Below are positions 23,402-27,352 of a stretch of 27,352 bases of DNA, one piece after another. Every line of letters starts with the position of its first letter. Positions within the stretch are counted from its first letter, which is position 1. Below the pieces are notes generated by a model. The model was not told where the DNA came from. It saw nothing but the letters and a program-made list of their open reading frames with translations, and did not search any database. This DNA is from Schleiferiaceae bacterium (GTDB lineage Bacteria; Bacteroidota; Bacteroidia; Flavobacteriales; Schleiferiaceae), in NCBI GenBank assembly GCA_030829675.1, contig JAURAE010000007.1:1-27352 (forward strand), read 5' to 3'. Made by a program: the position numbers and the translations under genes.

Positions 23402-24795
23402 CAACAGCAGAACTTATTGCGCTGCAACGTGCCCACAAGCAAGCCCAGAGCGACACTACGGTCGCCTACAGACGCAAAAAATTAAACCAATTACGCTCGG
23501 CACTCAAAGGCCCATGGAAAGAGCGTTTGGAGCAAGCCCTGTGGGAAGATTTCAATAAGAACGCGGCAGAAGTCGACCTTACCGAATTGCTGCCTACCCT
23601 AGACAATATCAAAATCATCCGACAAAACTTGAAGAGGTGGTTGGCTCCGCAGAAGGTGAAGACACCACTGCCATTGTTGGGCTCGACTTCCTATACCAGA
23701 GCGGAGGCAAAGGGAAACACCTTGGTCATTGCACCATGGAACTACCCTATTTTTCTGTCGCTGCACCCGTTGTGTACCTCATTTGCCGCTGGAAATACGG
23801 TGATCTTGAAGCCGTCGGAATTGACGCCGAAGACCTCGGAGGCCTTGAAGGCGTTGATAGAGGAAATCTTCGAACCGCAAGAATGTGCAGTAGTATTGGG
23901 CGGAGTGCCGGAAGCCACCGAACTATTGGCGGAGCGCTTTGACCACATCTTCTTTACGGGTTCTACCCACGTAGGCCAAATCGTCATGGAGGCTGCGAGT
24001 AAGTTCTTGACGCCGGTTACGTTGGAATTGGGCGGTAAGAGCCCCACTATCGTAGACGCCAGTGCAAACGGATACGAAGCTGGAAAGCGTGTGGCATGGG
24101 CCAAGTTCACGAACGCTGGGCAAATCTGTATTGCCCCCGACCACGTTTATGTGCACCGGAGCCAATTAGAGGCCTTCCGCAAAGGCGTTAAAGACGCCGT
24201 CAAGCGTCATTACGGCGACGACCCTACCCAGCATCCGGATTTCGTTCAGATCGTCAATCCTCGAAACTTTGACCGCCTCAACAGCATCCTTGAAGATAGT
24301 AAGACCGAGGCGGGCATTGTAGATATGGGCGGTACGGCCAATGCGGAAGCTCGCAAAATCGCACCGACCATGGTAGTGGATCCACCGAGAAATGGTGCCT
24401 TGATGCGCGAGGAACTCTTTGGCCCGCTATTGCCGGTATTCAGTTACACCGACCTAGAAGAGCCTTTGAAAGAGATTGGAACCAGGGAGCATCCGCTTGT
24501 TGTGTATATCTATGCGAAATCCCGCAAAAACATTAACTACATACAGCGTCACACCCGCGCCGGGGCCACGGCAGTGAATATGAGTCTGCTACAGATTGCC
24601 AACAACTTCCTCCCCTTCGGCGGTGTCGGCCACAGCGGAATGGGCAAGACCAACGGCCACGCCGGCTTCTTGGAATTTACCAATACGCGCAGCCAATTCT
24701 ATCAATGGGGCCCGCCCATCAACAACTTTATTGCCGCCCCATATACCGCGGCTAAACGAAAAATCATCAACTTCCTGTTGAAGAATCTCTACTAG
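23398..24795 (+). CDS. Aldehyde dehydrogenase, ALDH3-like
   Basis: 465 residues, full length. Catalytic parts: VIAPWNYPIFL with the oxyanion Asn115, LKPSELTPKTSEAL (137-150), FFTGSTHVGQ (185-194), general-base Glu210 in VTLELGGKSP, and nucleophile Cys244 in NAGQICIAPDHV. NNFLPFGGVGHSGMG near the C-terminus is the typical ALDH3 end loop. The last stretch (AAKRKIINFLLKNL) is basic and hydrophobic, like the membrane-contact tail of fatty-aldehyde dehydrogenases. It oxidises aldehydes to acids with NAD(P); medium or long-chain aldehydes are likely but not proven. It overlaps the lipoprotein gene by 4 nt and ends at a strong terminator, so it closes the xerD unit. Confidence 0.9.
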   Translation: MTTAELIALQRAHKQAQSDTTVAYRRKKLNQLRSALKGPWKERLEQALWEDFNKNAAEVDLTELLPTLDNIKIIRQNLKRWLAPQKVKTPLPLLGSTSYTRAEAKGNTLVIAPWNYPIFLSLHPLCTSFAAGNTVILKPSELTPKTSEALKALIEEIFEPQECAVVLGGVPEATELLAERFDHIFFTGSTHVGQIVMEAASKFLTPVTLELGGKSPTIVDASANGYEAGKRVAWAKFTNAGQICIAPDHVYVHRSQLEAFRKGVKDAVKRHYGDDPTQHPDFVQIVNPRNFDRLNSILEDSKTEAGIVDMGGTANAEARKIAPTMVVDPPRNGALMREELFGPLLPVFSYTDLEEPLKEIGTREHPLVVYIYAKSRKNINYIQRHTRAGATAVNMSLLQIANNFLPFGGVGHSGMGKTNGHAGFLEFTNTRSQFYQWGPPINNFIAAPYTAAKRKIINFLLKNLY

Positions 24796-24798
24796 CAA

Positions 24799-24830
24799 AA
24801 AAAATCCCCGGGCTGCGCCCGGGGATTTTT
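24799..24830. terminator. Bidirectional Rho-independent terminator
   Basis: A perfect 10-bp stem (ATCCCCGGGC at 24804-24813, GCCCGGGGAT at 24817-24826, loop TGC) has A's on its left and T's on its right that also pair. It lies between convergent genes and can end transcripts from both sides: the aldehyde dehydrogenase and the cytoplasmic prolyl isomerase ending at 24854. Confidence 0.95.
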
Positions 24831-24853
24831 CTAAAGATAGCCTTGGTTCTGGC

Positions 24854-25786
24854 TTAACCTACTTGTACCAATTCTACCTTAAAGATCAATGTTGCATTTG
24901 GAGGGATGACTCCGCCAGCACCTGAAGGACCATAGCCCAATTCCGACGGCACGATCAACGTCGCCTTAGAACCTTCGTTCAACAGCTGGATACCTTCGTC
25001 CCATCCTGGGATCACGCGACCCACACCGATAGGAATATCTAACGGCGCACCGCGTGAGTACGAGCTATCCACGACTACGCCATCGGCCAATTTCAATTCA
25101 TAATGCACCTTCACATTTTGTCCAGCCGTAGGCTTAGGGCCCTTGCCTTCCTCTTGTATAATGTACATCAAACCGCTGGACGTCTTCATAGCACCTGCCT
25201 TCAAATCAGCGATGGCAGCATCTGCAGCTTCTTGAGCGGCACGTGCGGCCTCCTCTGCAGCACTACGAGCTGTGGTGAACACCGACGATGCATCCCAAGC
25301 TTCAGCCTCCGCACCTACGCGCACGATTTCAACTGTATCCATCGTATCACCTTGGGCAACCGCATCTACGACATTCTGTCCTTCCACCACGTAGCCAAAA
25401 ACGGTGTGCTTTCCGTCCAACCAATCTGTCGGTCCGTGTGTGATGAAGAACTGAGATCCGTTGGTAGCTGGACCTGCGTTGGCCATACTCAACGTTCCAG
25501 GACGGTTGTGTTTTAATTCTGGGTGGATTTCATCTTCAAACTGGTAACCAGGGCCACCTGCGCCTGTCCCCGTAGGATCGCCGCCTTGAATCATGAAATC
25601 TGCGATGACACGGTGGAAGGTCAATCCGTTGTAATACGGAGTGCCTACTTCGGTCACATTATTTTCGAGTGTCCCTTCTGCCAAGCCGACGAAGTTCGCC
25701 ACGGTCATAGGAGTTTTCTCGTGTTCTAGTTTAATCGTTATATCGCCTTTTGCGGTGCCAATTTTGGCATAAATACCGTTTTCCAT
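24854..25786 (-). CDS. Dual-family prolyl isomerase, cyclophilin-FKBP fusion, cytoplasmic
   Basis: 310 residues without signal peptide. Cyclophilin domain about 5-158: FHRVIADFMIQGGD (57-70, catalytic Arg59, Gln67), MANAGPATNGSQFFIT (101-116), and WLDGKHTVFG with Trp122, the residue that in other cyclophilins contacts cyclosporin. An Ala-rich helical linker (168-198) joins it to an FKBP domain (about 205-310): VHYELKLADG (Tyr229), VVDSSYSRG (Asp240), VIPGWDEG (Trp262), LGYGPSGAGGVIPPNATLIF. Both active sites look complete, except Val instead of the usual Phe before the DSS of the FKBP. The architecture is that of the dual-family immunophilins described in Flavobacterium. It would speed proline isomerisation in protein folding. 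The neighbouring gene codes for a lipidated paralogue. Confidence 0.92.
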   Translation of the reverse strand: MENGIYAKIGTAKGDITIKLEHEKTPMTVANFVGLAEGTLENNVTEVGTPYYNGLTFHRVIADFMIQGGDPTGTGAGGPGYQFEDEIHPELKHNRPGTLSMANAGPATNGSQFFITHGPTDWLDGKHTVFGYVVEGQNVVDAVAQGDTMDTVEIVRVGAEAEAWDASSVFTTARSAAEEAARAAQEAADAAIADLKAGAMKTSSGLMYIIQEEGKGPKPTAGQNVKVHYELKLADGVVVDSSYSRGAPLDIPIGVGRVIPGWDEGIQLLNEGSKATLIVPSELGYGPSGAGGVIPPNATLIFKVELVQVG

Positions 25787-25802
25787 GAGGAATTAATTTA
25801 AT

Positions 25803-25825
25803 AAAAAGACCCCACGTGGGGCCTT
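25803..25825 (-). terminator. Terminator between the two cyclophilin-FKBP genes
   Basis: On the minus strand an 8-bp stem (AAGGCCCC with GGGGTCTT, one G-T wobble, loop ACGT) ends in a T run. It lies after the lipoprotein gene and 16 nt before the next ATG, so the downstream gene is either partly read through or has a promoter that I cannot place. Confidence 0.8.
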
Positions 25826-25833
25826 TAGGGATT

Positions 25834-26943
25834 TTATTGTTCGATTCGAACAAGTTCTACATCAAAGACTAGTGAAGCATTTGGAGGAATAACACCACCT
25901 GCACCACGTGAGCCGTAGCCCAAATATGGAGGAATGATAAGCTTAGCCTTGCCGCCAACGTTCAATAATTGGATACCTTCCTTCCACCCTTCAATCACAC
26001 GAGCCATAGGACCGTATTGCATCGGCAGTGGCTCATAAGGCTCACGACGTGGATCGTAAGTACCGCCTGCTTGAGCAACTTCCTTGATAGAGCTATCGAA
26101 TAAGGTACCGTCCATCAAGTAGCCTGCGTAATCCACACGCACCATTTGACCAAATTCAGGCTTAGGTCCATCACCAACTGTTTCGATGATGTAACGCAAT
26201 CCAGATTCTGTTTTCGTCGCTTCTGGGTAAGCTGCATCAATCTCAGCTTCGATGGCCGCCGCTTTTGCCTTCTTGGCGTCCTCGACACCTTGCTTTCCGT
26301 CCAAGAATGCCTGACCGGCATCCCATTTCTTAGCATCACCACCTACGCGGATGATTTCTACGTGGTTCAATACTACCTTTTCTACCGGACGGTCTGAGCC
26401 CATTCGCTCCACACCTCCAATGGCCGTGACAATTTCCTGACCACTCACGACTTGAGCGAAGACGTTATATCCACCGTCCAAGTGTGGTGTAGCATTGTGC
26501 GTAATGAAGAATTGAGAGCCGTTTGTACCCGGACCAGCGTTGGCCATACTAACCACACCTGCTTTATCGTGTTTCAAGGTTTCAACGATTTCTTGTGGGA
26601 ACTGGTAGCCTGGACCACCGGCACCTGTGCCGTCTGGATCACCACCTTGGATCATGAAATCTGGAATGACTCTGTGGAATAAGGTACCGTCGAAATAAGG
26701 CTTACCCTGAAATTTCGCCTCCGCCTCTGGGTGATTTCCCTCGGCCAAGGCAATGAAGTTACCGGCAGTCATGGGAACCAAATCCTCATGGAAATCGATT
26801 AAAATATCGCCCATGGACGTTTCCAACTTGGCATAAATACCGGGCTCAAGAGTGATCGTTTCGTCATTAACTGTGACTTTATTTCCTCCACAACTTGCTA
26901 GAGTGAAGGCCGCGAATCCCGCGAAGAGCATGCTTCTCAACAT
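25834..26943 (-). CDS. Dual-family prolyl isomerase, cyclophilin-FKBP fusion, lipoprotein
   Basis: 369 residues from the ATG at 26941-26943, chosen because a lipoprotein signal follows (MLRSMLFAGFAAFTLASC, lipid Cys18) and the promoter lies just upstream. The cyclophilin domain (about 37-202) has FHRVIPDFMIQGGD (89-102, Arg91, Gln98) and NGSQFFIT, but the cyclosporin-contact Trp is His154 (ATPHLDGGYNVF). A charged Ala/Lys helix (206-240) links to an FKBP domain (about 248-367): VDYAGYLMDGTLFDSS (Tyr272, Phe282, Asp283), a family insert around 290-309, VIEGWKEG (Trp320), LGYGSRGAGGVIPPNASLVF. The lipid anchor puts it in the periplasm or outer membrane, where it should help fold exported or T9SS-secreted proteins. 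It is a paralogue of the cytoplasmic protein next to it. Confidence 0.92.
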   Translation of the reverse strand: MLRSMLFAGFAAFTLASCGGNKVTVNDETITLEPGIYAKLETSMGDILIDFHEDLVPMTAGNFIALAEGNHPEAEAKFQGKPYFDGTLFHRVIPDFMIQGGDPDGTGAGGPGYQFPQEIVETLKHDKAGVVSMANAGPGTNGSQFFITHNATPHLDGGYNVFAQVVSGQEIVTAIGGVERMGSDRPVEKVVLNHVEIIRVGGDAKKWDAGQAFLDGKQGVEDAKKAKAAAIEAEIDAAYPEATKTESGLRYIIETVGDGPKPEFGQMVRVDYAGYLMDGTLFDSSIKEVAQAGGTYDPRREPYEPLPMQYGPMARVIEGWKEGIQLLNVGGKAKLIIPPYLGYGSRGAGGVIPPNASLVFDVELVRIEQ

Positions 26944-26967
26944 ATCTATGTGATTTTTAAAGAGTCC

Positions 26968-26999
26968 CAAAGGTAAGCGGTATCCCGCAGAGAACACAA
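26968..26999 (-). promoter_or_regulatory. Bacteroidota promoter of the lipoprotein prolyl isomerase
   Basis: On the minus strand the -7 element is TACCTTTG (26975-26968), an exact TAnnTTTG match, with a -33 TTG (26999-26997) across 21 nt. A start near 26961 leaves a leader of about 17 nt before the ATG. Confidence 0.65.
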
Positions 27000-27012
27000 C
27001 ACAGGTTGTGTT
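26993..27012. repeat. Perfect 8-bp inverted repeat over the -33 element
   Basis: AACACAAC (26993-27000) and GTTGTGTT (27005-27012) with a 4-nt ACAG centre. No T run follows on the minus strand, so it is not a good terminator for the gene ending at 27028. It covers the -33 element of the isomerase promoter and could be an operator. Confidence 0.5.
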
Positions 27013-27027
27013 AAAAAAGGGAGGTAT

Positions 27028-27352
27028 TTATCGGACCAATTCTACGAGCCGCAAATCATAACGTAGCGGTGACTGAGGCGGCACTTTGTCCAAATCACCC
27101 GCAATGCCATGTGCTAAAAACGAGGGGATGAGAACGAGTTTCACATCCCCTTCTTTCATTCCCTCTAAGGCTTCATGTAAGCCCACCTCCACTTGGCTAT
27201 AACCAAGCTCAATAGTATCTCTATAACGTGCATCAATTAAATTAATGAGTTCTGTTGATGCAAATTCTATTTTTCTATATTGGGCACTTTGAAAGCCACT
27301 AGCAGGAGTTAAAGTGTTTCTAAATTTCAAATATTGCTCACGCTCCATTCCG
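27028..27352 (-). CDS. Chimeric frame: tryptophan-2,3-dioxygenase-like fragment joined to FKBP (GldI-like) C-terminus, 5' end outside the window
   Basis: The frame is open to the window edge (a Gly codon precedes the first ATG at 27346-27348), so the gene is partial. The C-terminal 60 residues are an FKBP end: QVEVGLHEALEGMKEGDVKL, PSFLAHGIAGDLDKVPPQSP, LRYDLRLVEL, much like the gliding protein GldI. That fits a prolyl isomerase cluster. The first about 45 residues are not FKBP: EREQYLKFRNTLTP, ASGFQSAQYRKIEFASTELI match the haem-pocket region of tryptophan 2,3-dioxygenase. I counted 45 G/C in 27211-27352 (142 nt, 32%) against 85 in 27028-27200 (173 nt, 49%). Both folds are incomplete at the join. 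Real fusion, recombination or an assembly chimera are all possible; the last is most likely. Confidence 0.6.
   Translation of the reverse strand, partial: GMEREQYLKFRNTLTPASGFQSAQYRKIEFASTELINLIDARYRDTIELGYSQVEVGLHEALEGMKEGDVKLVLIPSFLAHGIAGDLDKVPPQSPLRYDLRLVELVR

Overview
This window reads as a piece of a Bacteroidota chromosome, most likely a marine member of the Flavobacteriales; the family cannot be fixed from the sequence alone. Pointers are a T9SS type B (gliding-motility-type) C-terminal sorting domain, many short-signal lipoproteins, exact copies of the Bacteroidota -7 promoter element TAnnTTTG, a GldI-like FKBP end, a Lacal_2735-type small protein, a MetZ/OsmC/MetX/homoserine dehydrogenase methionine operon and a GlsA/GlsB-like aminolipid acyltransferase pair. 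Gene density is very high: several neighbours overlap by 1-8 nt, and some convergent or divergent pairs have almost no spacer. I see no rRNA, tRNA, CRISPR array, insertion sequence or prophage.

Layout. 1-1840: 3' part of a Pit-type phosphate transporter with a PhoU-like tail, a terminator, then a GT-A-fold glycosyltransferase. 1945-4016: a two-gene lipoprotein cassette, a SoxB-like member of the 5'-nucleotidase family plus a DsrE-like protein, closed by a terminator. 4074-7970: a T9SS-sorted surface protein and, divergent from it, a FecA-like TonB-dependent receptor whose promoter carries two Fur-box-like palindromes. 8005-12714 (minus): a SAM-I riboswitch followed by osmC-like, metZ, metX and an ACT/homoserine dehydrogenase with a degenerate aspartokinase part. 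12760-14995 (minus): a SulP transporter followed 1 nt later by a small predicted outer-membrane barrel. 15100-18547: alpha/beta hydrolase with DUF3817, a small coiled-coil protein, a GH53 galactanase lipoprotein, a secreted unknown and a DUF1801 protein. 18590-21601: O- and N-acyltransferases of the glycine/ornithine-lipid type, then a YqhD-like alcohol dehydrogenase. 21602-24795: aroQ divergent from xerD, lipoprotein and aldehyde dehydrogenase. 24854-27352 (minus): a cluster of prolyl isomerases with two tandem cyclophilin-FKBP fusions and an FKBP end.

How the genes work together. The methionine block is a full unit: HSDH makes homoserine, MetX acylates it, MetZ inserts sulfide, and a SAM-I riboswitch senses the end product. 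The TonB receptor is probably iron-controlled. The lipid pair probably makes an amino-acid lipid, and the adjacent YqhD-like and ALDH enzymes handle aldehydes. The foldases probably serve the envelope and secretion.

The most noteworthy points are the SoxB-like/DsrE-like lipoprotein pair with altered metal-site motifs, the double operator on the TonB receptor, the relic aspartokinase, and a chimeric reading frame at the right edge where a 32% GC tryptophan-dioxygenase-like stretch runs in frame into a 49% GC FKBP C-terminus.
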